Shown: piece after piece, positions 11,553 to 21,551 of the stretch
Layout of the letters: each line of letters starts with the position of its first letter
Position numbering within the stretch: position 1 is the first letter of the stretch
Assembly: GCF_947179165.1 (NCBI RefSeq)
Contig: NC_077242.1
Span: 31,865,097 to 31,929,096, forward strand
Direction: 5' to 3'
DNA: 64,000 nucleotides
Origin: Solanum dulcamara
Lineage: Eukaryota; Streptophyta; Magnoliopsida; Solanales; Solanaceae
Position numbers and translations under genes: made by a program
Notes under the pieces: generated by a model
The model's input: only the letters and a program-made list of their open reading frames with translations
What the model was told of the DNA's origin: nothing
The model's database searches: none

Positions 11553-12838
11553 CTATCTCCTTTGTCTCAGGTTGAGTTCCTTCTGGCTGAAGACGTATTG
11601 TAAGCTCTTGTGATCGGTGAACACATCAACATGCACTCCATACAAGTAGTGGCACCAAATTTTTAGCGCAAACACCACAGCTGCCAGCTCAAGGTCATGA
11701 GTTGGGTAGTTCCTCTCATGAACCTTAAGCTGTCTTGAAGCATAGGCTATCACCTTTCCCTTCTGCATCAACACACAGCCCAAACCAACTCTAGATGCAT
11801 CATAATAGATCACAAATCCCTCTACTCTATCGGGCAAAGTCAGGACAGGAGCGGTGGATAGCTTGGTCTTTAATTTCTGGAATCTCTCCTCACAAGCATC
11901 GTACCATTGGAACTTAGCCTTCTTTTGGGTCAACTTGGTCAATGGTGATGATATGGATGAGAATCCTTCTACAAACCTTCGATAATAGCCAGCCAAATCC
12001 AAGAAGCTTTTTATCTCTGTCGGGGACGTGGGTCTGGGCCAATTTTTCACTGCCTCAATCTTCTGAGCATCAACCTGAATACCATCTCCAGATACAATGT
12101 GGCCTAGAAAAGCCACTGATGCAAGCCAAAATTCACATTTGGAGAACTTTGCATACAATACCTGGTCCTTCAGAGTTTGCAAGACGACTCTAAGATGATG
12201 GGCGTGCTCCTCCTCACTCTTGGAGTAAACTAAAATATCATCTATGAATACAATCACAAACATATCAAGATATGGTTTGAATACTCGGTTCATGAGATCC
12301 ATAAAAGCTACGGGGGCATTAGTCAACCCAAAGGACATCACCAAGAACTCAAAATGGCCATAACGGGTCCGAAAAGCTGTCTTTGGGATATCACACTCCC
12401 TCACCTTCAATTGATGGTAGCCCAATCTTAGGTATATCTTTGAGAAATAAGTGGCACCCTGAAGTTGATTAGATAAATCATCTATTCTGGGGAGAGGGTA
12501 TTTGTTCTTTATGGTGACCTTGTTCAGCTTCCTGTAATCAATACACATTCTAAGGGACCAATTTTTTTTCGCACGAATAGGACAGGAGCACCCCATGGTG
12601 AGACACTCGGCCTAATGAATCCCTTATCTAACAAGTCTTTTAACTGTTCTTTCAGCTTAGCCGGAGCCATTCTATATGGAGGGATAGAGATAGGCTGGGT
12701 ATCAAGAAGAACATCAATCCCAAAGTCGATCTCCCTATCCGGAGGGACTCCAGGCAGATCTTCAGGAAAGACATCAGGAAACTCGTTGACAATTGGAACC
12801 GACTCAAAGGGTGGAGACTCAATATTGTCGTCTTTCAC
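11553..12838 (-). pseudogene. Gyp-A reverse transcriptase and RNase H (frameshifted)
   Basis: From 12838 the frame gives the RT N-terminal region ([20 protein letters not shown], then [14 protein letters not shown], then [17 protein letters not shown]). It shifts near 12555 at an eight-base T run. The other frame continues from there to 11553 with [20 protein letters not shown], the catalytic FIDDILVYS and [20 protein letters not shown]. The RNase H segment ([20 protein letters not shown], then [20 protein letters not shown]) comes last. The YDAS and DLELAA acidic positions are kept. The RT begins immediately left of the Gyp-B insertion and continues the protease frame found at 25007-25699. 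Confidence 0.9.
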
Positions 12839-12902
12839 TCGGACAATGTGATAAACACACCCTTTTGAGATTAGCTTCCTAGCCCTAAGGTAGGAAATAA
12901 AC
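12817..12902. repeat. 86-bp flanking duplication, left copy
   Basis: Gyp-A sequence from ACTCAATATTGTCG to GGTAGGAAATAAAC, directly against the Gyp-B LTR start. It matches 25009-25094 on the other side of Gyp-B with one difference (A/G). Confidence 0.9.
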
Positions 12903-15900
12903 TGTCACGACCTAATTTCGTAAGTCATGATGGCACCTATTATAACCCTCTAGTAGGTAAGCCAACCCGTCAACCCGAAACTTCAAGTAATGTGTTTGAA
13001 GGCAAAAACTATATAAGAGCATTGAATTATAAAAGTAAACAGAATGAATAAGCGGAAGTAAACCAAAACATGTTTTAAACAACTAAAGATTCCTCCCAGA
13101 ACCTGAAAGTCACAAGTACAGAGCTGCTACAAAATAAAATATAAGTACAAGTCCCGAAAGTGGACCTAAAAGATATAAAACAACTGGCTAGTCTCAGAAG
13201 GCAAAAGACGGGCCATCCTTGCTGAAGGAGATAAGAATGATCTAAAAACGCCAAGTACTCACCCTAGTCTCCGAAGTTGACTGCAACAGGCTCGATTTAT
13301 CCATGGTGATAGCTAGTGCTCGGTCCTGCATCACGAAAGTAGATGCAGAGTGTAGTATGAGTACCAAGACAACAGGTACCCAGTAGGCATCATAGGCCGA
13401 CTGAGCAGAAAAGGTAAAAACAATATAAAAAAAAGAATAGCCTAAATAGGAGTCAACATAAGTATCAAAAGGTAAAAGAGTACTACCTATGAAAACTACA
13501 GCTAACTATACCCAACTGGGCCCCCATAAGCCCAATCGGGACACTCGTGCACAAGTTAAATAAAAACTCGGACGAACACCCATAAGCCCGTCGAGTGCAC
13601 AGAATAGCTACAACTACCAAGGCTAGGAACCAAGAATCTGTGATGTTAGGAGCCGAAGTATTATATCATTTCCAAACCCAGAATCTCTAAGAGTCAATCG
13701 ATCTAGTATTGACTTAGGGGTCGAGGCTGGGACTGGTACCCAGAGGCTCACCCGAATGTTCAAAGTGGTCAAGGCCGAGACTGGGTACCCAGATGCTTTC
13801 CATAATACATAAGTGCGGTCGAGGCCGGGACTGGGTATCCGAATGCTCGCCGTAACACATCGATATGATCAAGGCCAGGACTGGATACCAAGATGCTCGT
13901 CATACTAGCAAGTCGGCGGAGGCCGGGGCTAGGTACCCGGATGCTCCTCGATAATTTAGAATGGAGGCCGGGACTGGTTACCCGGATACTCACAGATATT
14001 TTATCCTATGGTGCCGAATATTCTCCTTTCCAACTAAACAATAATAGTACCGAGAATCTCCTTTCCAATGAGTCAACCAATATGCCGCCAAAACTAAAAC
14101 CGGAGCCAAAGTCAACGATCACGAAATCTAGTGATGTCGATGCCTCATAAAAGTCACGATTATATCGAGTTATGGATGATGGTATTTTTAAGAGCAAGAG
14201 TAACGCCTAGCTAAGGCCAAACTATCAGGCACCAGCCCGCTACACCATTCTATAAGGATCTAAGTCTACCGGAGCGACGCCGGGACATCTAAAGCAAGTT
14301 TACATCCTATACTAAAGCCAATATACCCCACCGTATCAACAACATGCTCATTCAACTCTACTTATAATACTTAACAAATAACGACAAGATATACATGCTT
14401 CTAAATATCCAAAAACCCGATAATAAGCCTAAAGCATGATTTCTAACACCTAAGATATACAATCAAACTACCCAACCCAAATTCCAACTATTTCAACATG
14501 ATTTCACACATTTCGGCTCAATCTAAAGAAAGGTAAACCGTAGCCTACCTGTAGGCCAAACACGCGGGCTCCAAATCTCTGTGCTGTAGCTTTTCCCTTT
14601 CGAACGGCCTCGGAACGCTGCCAAGCTATCAAAAATAGAACCACAACATCGATACGGTCGTTTAGACACTAATTTCATAATTTTTGGAGATAGACCAATT
14701 TTTGGGTCGAAAACGGGAATTGTGGGACCCACATACGAAATTCCGGATTTGACCCCCAAAATAGGTTCTAAGAGTCACCCCAAGCTCAAAAAGCAGATTT
14801 ATAATACAATTCGGGGTGGAAAATTACGCAAGACGATCAAACAACCAAAACTCATAAATTCGGACTAAAGGACCAAAAATAGCAGCATCGAAATCAGTAG
14901 ATTTTGGAAATACGAGACTCTTTCAACCCAAAAAAATTATACTATAATGATCCTTGCGAAAAACCCCACAATCTAGCCACAAGAATCACTCAAAACGGAG
15001 TTATATTGACCAAGATATATTTTTTCAAAATTCCACAAAATTTCATTCCGAAAATGACTAAATCAGTAACTAAAAACGCATTTTTACTTCAAACGAAGCT
15101 TCTCCTAGCGTTTCTGAGATTACCACGAGATTCCTCACGAAATTCTATTGAATTTAGACCCTTAAATCACCAAAATCGGATTTATATTGTTCAAGATATA
15201 ACTTGTCAAAGTTCTTCAAAAATCCATTCCGAAAATGGATACTGCTGCAAATAAAATCACGATTTTTACCTGAATCGAATTCTCCAAATCAGTTTTCAAT
15301 CTCTCCAATGGGTTCTCCACGAAAAACCTCACAATTTTGCCTTTTGAATCACCCAATTTGGAGCTCTAGAACTCAAGAAATGAGGGTTCAAAGTTGAGGA
15401 GAAAATCTGAAACAAAATCTGCACTCTTGCTGCAGATTTTCTGATTTTTGCCACAATTTAAAGTCTCCGAACAAACCTTCGGAATTCGTTCGGAACCCGA
15501 TAAAAATAAAATGAATATGCTAACACACTAAATTCGACGTTCTGGACTCAATGATGTATTCAGAATTTCCATACGAGATCATTTTAATAAAAAGTGGGTC
15601 CCACACCCAAGAGTCATTTTCCACAACGAGTCTCGATATTAGCTCGGGAGCCTCGGGAAGCGAACGAAAGGTTGTTCCTGACCAAAATTGACATTCCAGA
15701 ACTAACCGCACTGTCAGAATTTTTATTCGAGCGCGTTTTCCAAGAATGTTGACCAAAGTCAACTATAAGCTAAGTTTCAAAGTCAAAAGCGTTAAATGGC
15801 CCCAAACTCATATCAATTGCCTCGATAGTCATTCCAACAATGTTACTGGCCTAATTTGGTAATTCCGAAGCTGATGGAACCATCAGAATTTGAATCCGAG

Positions 15901-16429
15901 ATCTCGTTGACCCAAAACTCGAAAAGTCGCAACTAAACTAACTTAGGCCTTTAAAATACCAAAATGGACTCGGGACCTCTAAAAATTCAAACAACACTTC
16001 TTCTAGACCAAAAACCATCTCCTGAATCCAATGGAGTTGTCGGAATTCTATTCCGAGCATCGAAACTCCAAAAGTTGACCAAAGTCAAACCTTGGCTTAA
16101 AGTTCCTTAAATTCTCAACTCAAGGCCTCAAATCTTCGTTACAGCTCCAAAACTGATTCCGTAAAGTCTCCTAAGCCTATTTCGATATTTTGGAGCTGAT
16201 GGAATCGACAAAATTCTATTCTGAGACCCGTAGCTCCAATTGACCCCAAATACCACTTTTTAACACTTAAAGCTTATGAAACTCAAAATTTTCAAAGACT
16301 TAACTTTTCATAGGATTTTCTAAAAATCAACATCCGGTAACAATTAGAAATGACTCGGGGCATCTAAGGGGATGGGTAAAATGGTCATTTTATAAAAATT
16401 CCAAAAAAATGACCATGAGGGTCATTACA
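12903..16429 (-). repeat. Gyp-B 3' LTR
   Basis: A 3527-bp LTR with TGTCAC...ATTACA ends. The last 40 bases of the final pol ORF (to 16390) run into it. It contains the roughly 48-bp tandem array at 13719-14003. Confidence 0.9.
13719..14003. repeat. Tandem array, six units of about 48 bp, in the Gyp-B 3' LTR
   Basis: Units share GAGGCCGGGACTGGGTACCC followed by (A/G)GATGCTC and a variable tail. Unit starts fall near 13719, 13768, 13817, 13867, 13914 and 13962. The same array is in the other LTR (22369-22653) and, reversed, in the related LTR at 31866-32135. Confidence 0.85.
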
Positions 16430-16917
16430 ATATCCACTACTAAAATAACTTTCGTCCGCGAAAGTAAGGACAAGAGTATACCTGGAGGGTCCAATAAGCT
16501 GGGGAATTGCTCCCGTATCTCCTGTTCGGTCTCCCATGTAGCCTCCTCGATCGGACGATGGCGCCACTGGACCTTAATCACAGGGATGGACTTAGAACGA
16601 AGCTGGCGAACATCTCTGGCTAGAATAGCAACTGGCTCCTCAACAAAAGTCAGGCGATCATCCAACTCAACAGAGTCATACTGAAGCACATGAGACTCAT
16701 CTGAAATGTACCAGCGCAGCATAGAAACGTGAAAAACAGGGTGTATAGCTGAAAATACTGGTGGCAAAGCCAACTCATAAGCAACCTCTCCAACTCTCCT
16801 CAGAATCTCAAACGGCCCAATATACCTGGGGCTAAGTTTACCCCGCCTGCCGAATCTCATCACGCCCTTCAAGGGCGACACCTGCAAGAACACCTGATAT
16901 CCTACCTCGAAGTGCAA
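16390..16917 (-). CDS. Gyp-B integrase C-terminal region with chromodomain-like tail
   Basis: 175 codons. Residues 1-40 hold FEVGYQVFLQVSPLKGVMRF and KLSPRYIGPFEILRR, the conserved fold after the gypsy integrase core. AIHPVFHVSML follows. Near residues 110-145 LRSKSIPVIKVQWRHRPIEE leads into ATWETEQEIREQFP, the aromatic/acidic pattern of the chromodomain-like tail of chromoviruses. The start is arbitrary because this is the continuation of the pol frame, with a stop just upstream. The ORF overlaps the LTR by about 40 bp. In relatives this domain guides integration into heterochromatin. Confidence 0.8.
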   Translation of the reverse strand: MHFEVGYQVFLQVSPLKGVMRFGRRGKLSPRYIGPFEILRRVGEVAYELALPPVFSAIHPVFHVSMLRWYISDESHVLQYDSVELDDRLTFVEEPVAILARDVRQLRSKSIPVIKVQWRHRPIEEATWETEQEIREQFPSLLDPPGILLSLLSRTKVILVVDIVMTLMVIFLEFL

Positions 16918-17007
16918 GGGCCGACGCCTACGATCAGCATAACTCTAGTGCCTACTCTGAGCTGTCCTTAACCTATCCTGAATAACTCGAACTTTGGCTA
17001 TGGCATC

Positions 17008-17379
17008 CTAAAGTAAATCGGTATTGTGCAGCCTAGGCTCTGAAGACTCAAACCAACCAATCGGAGTACGACAACGCCTACCATATAAGGCTTCAAACAG
17101 GGCCATCTGAATGCTAGAGTGGTAGCTGTTGTTGTACGCAAACTCTGCCAAAGCTAAGTACTGCTCCCAATGACCCTTGAACTCTAATACATAAGCTCGC
17201 AACATATCTTCCAGAACCTGAATAGTACGCTCTGACTGACCGTCGGTTTGTGGATAAAATGACGTACTAAGATCAACCCGGGTGCCCAACTCTCTCTGAA
17301 AGGCCCTCCAGAAATTGGAAGTAAATTGAGATCTCCTATCTGATATAATGGATATCGGTACCCCGTGCAGACGGACCAC
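17008..17379 (-). CDS. Gyp-B integrase catalytic core, second half
   Basis: 123 codons continuing the pol frame after a single stop at about 17390. It reads RLHGVPISIISDRRSQFTSN (the second catalytic Asp lies in SDR), then FYPQTDGQSERTIQVLEDML with the conserved Glu of the D,D-35-E triad in SER, then [20 protein letters not shown]. The SDRG consensus is SDRR here. Apart from the stop, the core looks near-intact. A second stop at about 17006 separates it from the C-terminal region. Confidence 0.85.
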   Translation of the reverse strand: MVRLHGVPISIISDRRSQFTSNFWRAFQRELGTRVDLSTSFYPQTDGQSERTIQVLEDMLRAYVLEFKGHWEQYLALAEFAYNNSYHSSIQMALFEALYGRRCRTPIGWFESSEPRLHNTDLL

Positions 17380-17394
17380 CTCCTGAATATAGAT

Positions 17395-19194
17395 TCAAGC
17401 TAGACGATCTGCAGTAAAAGTGGACCGTACTGGTAAGAAATGTGCTGACTTGGTCAATCGATCAACGATGACCCAAATACCATCATTACCCCTGGATGAT
17501 CGAGGCAATCCCATCACGAAGTCCATGGTAATTCGTTCCCATTTCCACTCGGGAATGGGTAATCTCTGAAAGACTCCACCAGGCCTTTGATACTCCGCCT
17601 TAACCTGCTGGTAACTTAAACAATGGGATACATACTCAGCTATATCTCTCTTCATACCGCTCCACCAGTAATATTGTCTCAAATCTCGATACATCTTCGC
17701 GGTGCCTAGATGGATAGAATATTTAGAATCGTGGGCCTCGTGAAGGATCAACTGAATGAAGTCTCCAACTCTGGGAACATAAAGGCGACCATAGAACCGT
17801 AGTATGTCATCCGAATCTATAGAAGCCTGGCCACCCTCGCCTCGTAATACTAACTCTCGAAGCTTTACCAATTCTCCATCCTCAAACTGTCGGCCACGAA
17901 TCTGGTCCAATAAAGACGATCGTGCTCCCACAAAAGCCAAAATCGGTCCAGAATCTAAGATTTCCAACCTGACCATCCGATTAGCCAAATACTGGATATC
18001 CAAGGCTAAGGGTCGCTTTGCAGCAGACAAGTAAGCTAAACTACCCATACTCTCCGTCTTCCGGCTCAAGGCATCCGCTACTACATTTGCCTTGCCCGGG
18101 TGGTAAAGAATAGAGATGTCATAATCGGCTAGTAGCTCAATCCAACGCCGCTGTCTAGAATTAAGATCTTTTTGACTCATAATGTACTGTAAGCTACGGT
18201 GATCTGTAAATAACTCGCAATGGACTCCATATAAGTAGTGCCTCCATATCTTGAGCGCGAAAACTACCGCCGCTAGTTCCAAGTCATGGGTGGGGTAGTT
18301 GCGCTCGTGCACTTTCAACTGTCTGGAAGCATAAGCAATAACCCGGCATTGCTGCATTAGTACACACCCAAGACCTATACTAGAAGCATCACAATATACC
18401 GAAAAGATCTCTCCCTCAACTAGTAGAGTCAGAACAGGAGTGGTGGTAAGCAAATCCTTAAGATTTCGAAAGCTCGACTCACACTCCTCGGACCATACAA
18501 AGGGAACATCCTGGCGGGTCAAATGGGTCAATGGGGCTGCAATGGTAGAGAAACCCTCAATGAATCGTCTATAATACCCAGCCAATCTAACAAAACTCCG
18601 AATCTCCGTAACAGATGTAGGCCTAGCCCAACCAGGAATCGCCTCAATCTTCGCTGGATCCACTCTGATACCCTCTCTGGACACCACGTGTCCCAGAAAT
18701 GCCACAGACTCCAACCAAAACTCACATTTTGAGAATTTAGCATAAAGCTGCTGATCTCTCAAAGTCTGGAGCACAACCCTCAAGTGTTGCTTGTGCTCCT
18801 TCCTACTTCTTGAGTATACCAGTATGTCATCGATGAATACAATCACGAAGGAGTCAATATAAGGTCTGAATACTCGAGTCATAAGGTCCATAAAAGCTGC
18901 GGGGGCATTGGTAAGCCCAAAAGACATCACAAGAAACTCATAGTGGCCATAGCGAGTCCGAAAAATAGTCTTAGGAATGTCGGCTGCTCTAATCCACAAC
19001 TGATGGTAGCCAGACCTCAAGTCAATCTTAGAAAACATGATCACACCCTGAAGCTGATCAAATAGATCATCGATACAGGGCATGGGGTAACAGTTTTTCA
19101 CCGTCACCTTGTTCAACTGCCTGTAATCAACACACATCCGCATAGTCCCATCCTTCTTTTTAATAAATAAAATAGGCGCACCCCATGGCGACAC
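17395..19194 (-). CDS. Gyp-B reverse transcriptase, RNase H and integrase N-terminus
   Basis: 599 codons with no stop. RT occupies residues 1-170, with [41 protein letters not shown] and the catalytic FIDDILVYS near residue 116. RNase H follows ([15 protein letters not shown] near 270, then [20 protein letters not shown]). The linker [16 protein letters not shown] comes next. The HHCC domain of integrase ([24 protein letters not shown] where C-x-x-C is usual) lies near residues 515-545. The first integrase core segment ([20 protein letters not shown], then [16 protein letters not shown]) ends the ORF. The second zinc Cys pair reads CLSY, so one ligand is lost. The upstream RT start continues from 19234 across one stop. 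Confidence 0.93.
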   Translation of the reverse strand: MSPWGAPILFIKKKDGTMRMCVDYRQLNKVTVKNCYPMPCIDDLFDQLQGVIMFSKIDLRSGYHQLWIRAADIPKTIFRTRYGHYEFLVMSFGLTNAPAAFMDLMTRVFRPYIDSFVIVFIDDILVYSRSRKEHKQHLRVVLQTLRDQQLYAKFSKCEFWLESVAFLGHVVSREGIRVDPAKIEAIPGWARPTSVTEIRSFVRLAGYYRRFIEGFSTIAAPLTHLTRQDVPFVWSEECESSFRNLKDLLTTTPVLTLLVEGEIFSVYCDASSIGLGCVLMQQCRVIAYASRQLKVHERNYPTHDLELAAVVFALKIWRHYLYGVHCELFTDHRSLQYIMSQKDLNSRQRRWIELLADYDISILYHPGKANVVADALSRKTESMGSLAYLSAAKRPLALDIQYLANRMVRLEILDSGPILAFVGARSSLLDQIRGRQFEDGELVKLRELVLRGEGGQASIDSDDILRFYGRLYVPRVGDFIQLILHEAHDSKYSIHLGTAKMYRDLRQYYWWSGMKRDIAEYVSHCLSYQQVKAEYQRPGGVFQRLPIPEWKWERITMDFVMGLPRSSRGNDGIWVIVDRLTKSAHFLPVRSTFTADRLA

Positions 19195-19233
19195 ACTTGG
19201 GCGAATAAATCCCTTACCTAGAAGATCCTCAAG

Positions 19234-19968
19234 CTACACGCTGAGCTCCTTAAGCTCTGCAGGGGCCATACGATAAGGTGGTATAGAATTAGGCTTAGTT
19301 CTCGGCTCCAAATCTATGGCAAAGTCAATATCTCTCTCTGGGGGTAGACCAGGTAGGTCAGTAGGGAAGACATCAGTATACTCCCTAACCACAGGAACTG
19401 AATCAATAGTAGGGGCCTTGCTGGACACATCATGGACATAAGCTAAGTATGCTAAGCACCCGGATGCAACTAGCCGTCGGGCCCGCATAAAAGATATGAT
19501 CCCAGTCGGTGAACGACTATAAACACCCTGCCACAAGACCGGGGGAATACCAGGCATGGCTAATGTAACGGTCTTGGCATAATAGTCCAAAACCGCATGA
19601 TGAGGGGATAGCCAATCTATGCCCAGAATAACATCGAAGTCCAGCATATCAAGTAAAATAAGATCTGCCCGAGTCTCATGCCCCTGAATAGTCACCACAC
19701 AGGATCTACAAACCTGATCCACTACTAAAGAATCCCCTACCGGGGTTGAAACATGTAATGGGACCTCAAGTGACTCATAAGGAATACCCAAACGTGGAGC
19801 AAAATATATAGACACATAGGAATACGTGGAACTTGGATCAAATAAAGCTGAAGCAGTCTGCTGACAAATAAGGATAGTACTTGTGATAACATCATCTGAT
19901 GCCTTAGCCTTTGCCCTCACCGGAGCAGCATAGAAGCGGCCCTGTCGGCCTCCCCCACGAATATTCAC
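19234..19968 (-). CDS. Gyp-B aspartic protease and RT N-terminal lead
   Basis: 244 codons. The protease region has ALFDPSSTYSYVSIYFAPRL at about residues 41-60, where the catalytic D-(S/T)-G motif reads D-P-S. Relatives of this clade often show DPGS, so only the Gly looks lost. VEFDVILG-like text (LDFDVILGIDWLSPHHAVLD) follows near residue 108. The end gives the start of RT ([34 protein letters not shown]). A single stop near 19220 separates it from the main pol ORF. Confidence 0.85.
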   Translation of the reverse strand: MNIRGGGRQGRFYAAPVRAKAKASDDVITSTILICQQTASALFDPSSTYSYVSIYFAPRLGIPYESLEVPLHVSTPVGDSLVVDQVCRSCVVTIQGHETRADLILLDMLDFDVILGIDWLSPHHAVLDYYAKTVTLAMPGIPPVLWQGVYSRSPTGIISFMRARRLVASGCLAYLAYVHDVSSKAPTIDSVPVVREYTDVFPTDLPGLPPERDIDFAIDLEPRTKPNSIPPYRMAPAELKELSV

Positions 19969-20010
19969 CCTACCACCTGACCTGCCTCCTCGGGAACCTC
20001 CCCGAATACC

Positions 20011-20229
20011 CTACTGACCATCGCCGCGGCCGTGACCCCGATCTATACCTCTTGGTGGAGGTGGTGCTACTACCAACGGTCTAGCCCGGCCGGGACACTC
20101 CCTAGCCCAGTGCTCTAGTGAGCCACAATCGAAACATCCTAAAGCTGAGCGACCCATGATAATTCGTCCGCAGTAGGAAGAAAGTGGGCCCAATCCCCTC
20201 GAGCTCTGCCCTGCGATGGAACCCCCCAA
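20011..20229 (-). CDS. Gyp-B Gag zinc knuckle
   Basis: 72 codons with CFDCGSLEHWAREC, a perfect CX2CX4HX4C knuckle, followed by a Pro/Arg/Gly-rich tail. It belongs to the nucleocapsid part of Gag and lies between the capsid-like segment and the protease. It is separated from both by stops or frameshifts. Confidence 0.85.
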   Translation of the reverse strand: MGGSIAGQSSRGLGPLSSYCGRIIMGRSALGCFDCGSLEHWARECPGRARPLVVAPPPPRGIDRGHGRGDGQ

Positions 20230-20373
20230 ACGGGGCTGACTACTCTCAACTGCTGGTAGGGCGGCCTGAATCGGCCAGTTGGATTGACCCTGCTGGTACC
20301 TATCCTGGTGGAATCGTTGACGGGGCCTGTCATAACTATCATGGCCTCTAGAATGGGACCCACTGAAGCTACC

Positions 20374-21132
20374 CTAATGCCTAGGTCTCTTATCGCTGCC
20401 CCCTTGGGCCTGGCGATGAATAATTTCTATCGTGCGGGCATGATCTACCACATCTAGAAAAGAGTAGCCTGCAGAAATAAGGTGCTCGGTCTCCAACCTC
20501 AGGTAAGGTCTTAATCCACGCACAAAACATCGTACCTGCTCCTCCTCAGTAGGTAGAATCATAGTGGCATGTCGGGAAAGCTGATGAAATCTAGCCTCAT
20601 ACTCTGCAATAGTCATGTGGCCCTGCTCCAACCGAGTAAACTGATCCCGGAGTCTGTCCCGAACACTCTTAGGGATGTATCGAGCCAAGTAAGCCTCTGA
20701 GAACTAGGCCCATGTCAATGGTGGTGACCCAACTGGTCTGGACTGCAAATAGGAGCGCCACCATTGTCTGGCTGCCCCTCTGAACTGGTGAGCAGTGAAG
20801 TCGGCGCCTCTGGACTCCACAAGACCCAACGAATGGAGCTGCTCTTGACAGGTAGTCAAGAACTCCATGGCATCCTCGCCAGTGGCTCTAGAAAATATCG
20901 GGGGCGACAGCCTCTGAAATACCCCTAACATCTTCTGATCCTATAATGACATCATACCCTTTGGAACTGCTGGCGGGGGTGCAACAACTGGTGGAGGCAG
21001 TTGAACCTCAGGTGCCGGCTGAACAAGTGGATCCCGCAATGCTAGTATGCCCAATACTGGGGTCGGGGCCTGTGGTACAACTCCAATAACCGTGAGGAGC
21101 TGCACAATCGCTGCCTGTAGTGTAGGAGTCAT
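20374..21132 (-). pseudogene. Gyp-B Gag capsid-like region (broken by stops)
   Basis: Three consecutive open stretches (21132-20941, 20931-20704, 20688-20374) are in one frame, separated by single stops. The first is Pro-rich. The second contains FSRATGEDAMEFLTTCQEQL and AARQWWRSYL, the W-containing core of retrotransposon Gag. The third contains YIPKSVRDRLRDQFTRLEQG and MTIAEYEARFHQLSRHA, typical of Gag helices in this clade, then VRCFVRGLRP. The arrangement matches UBN2/Retrotrans_gag families. Confidence 0.85.
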
Positions 21133-21535
21133 AACTGGTGCAGTTGGAGGCTATGCTGGTGGTGGTGGCCCCTCTAGCTGAGTAGGAATAGGAGCGTCCT
21201 GATAATCCTCTACCAGCTCTAGCTCTATCTCCGAGTTAGGAGTTGGTGCTGCTCCCCTACCTGTCCTACGAGGATGACCTCTAGGCATGCCAGGCCTTGG
21301 TGCGTTATCATGACCGGTGGTACCGCGCGTACGAACTATTACTGCGAAAGAGTGAGTGGAACAAATAAGATTTCACGGAATCAATAAGACACAACACTGC
21401 ACGAAATGATACAACATAGAGAATGTTCCTAATGACATCCTGTAGCCTCCCGAAGATAAGTTATGGAGGTCTCCGCACCTATCCGCGAGACTCTACTAGA
21501 CATTAGCTCTGTACAAGTGAGACCAATGAACTTGG
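21133..21535. other. Gyp-B 5' untranslated leader
   Basis: The leader between the primer site and the first Gag ORF. On the minus strand a Gag-like N-terminus rich in Arg/Gly can be read at 21180-21320 with interruptions. Nothing else is recognised. Confidence 0.5.
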
Positions 21536-21548
21536 CGCTCTGATACCA
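21536..21548 (-). other. Gyp-B primer binding site (initiator Met-tRNA)
   Basis: The minus strand reads TGGTATCAGAGCG directly inside the 5' LTR, complementary to the 3' end of plant initiator Met-tRNA. Confidence 0.9.
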
Positions 21549-21551
21549 ACT

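Noticed and set aside
13719..14003. Regularly spaced repeats resembling a CRISPR array
   Set aside because: The units are adjacent tandem copies of about 48 bp with no unique spacers, within a plant LTR and duplicated in the other LTR.
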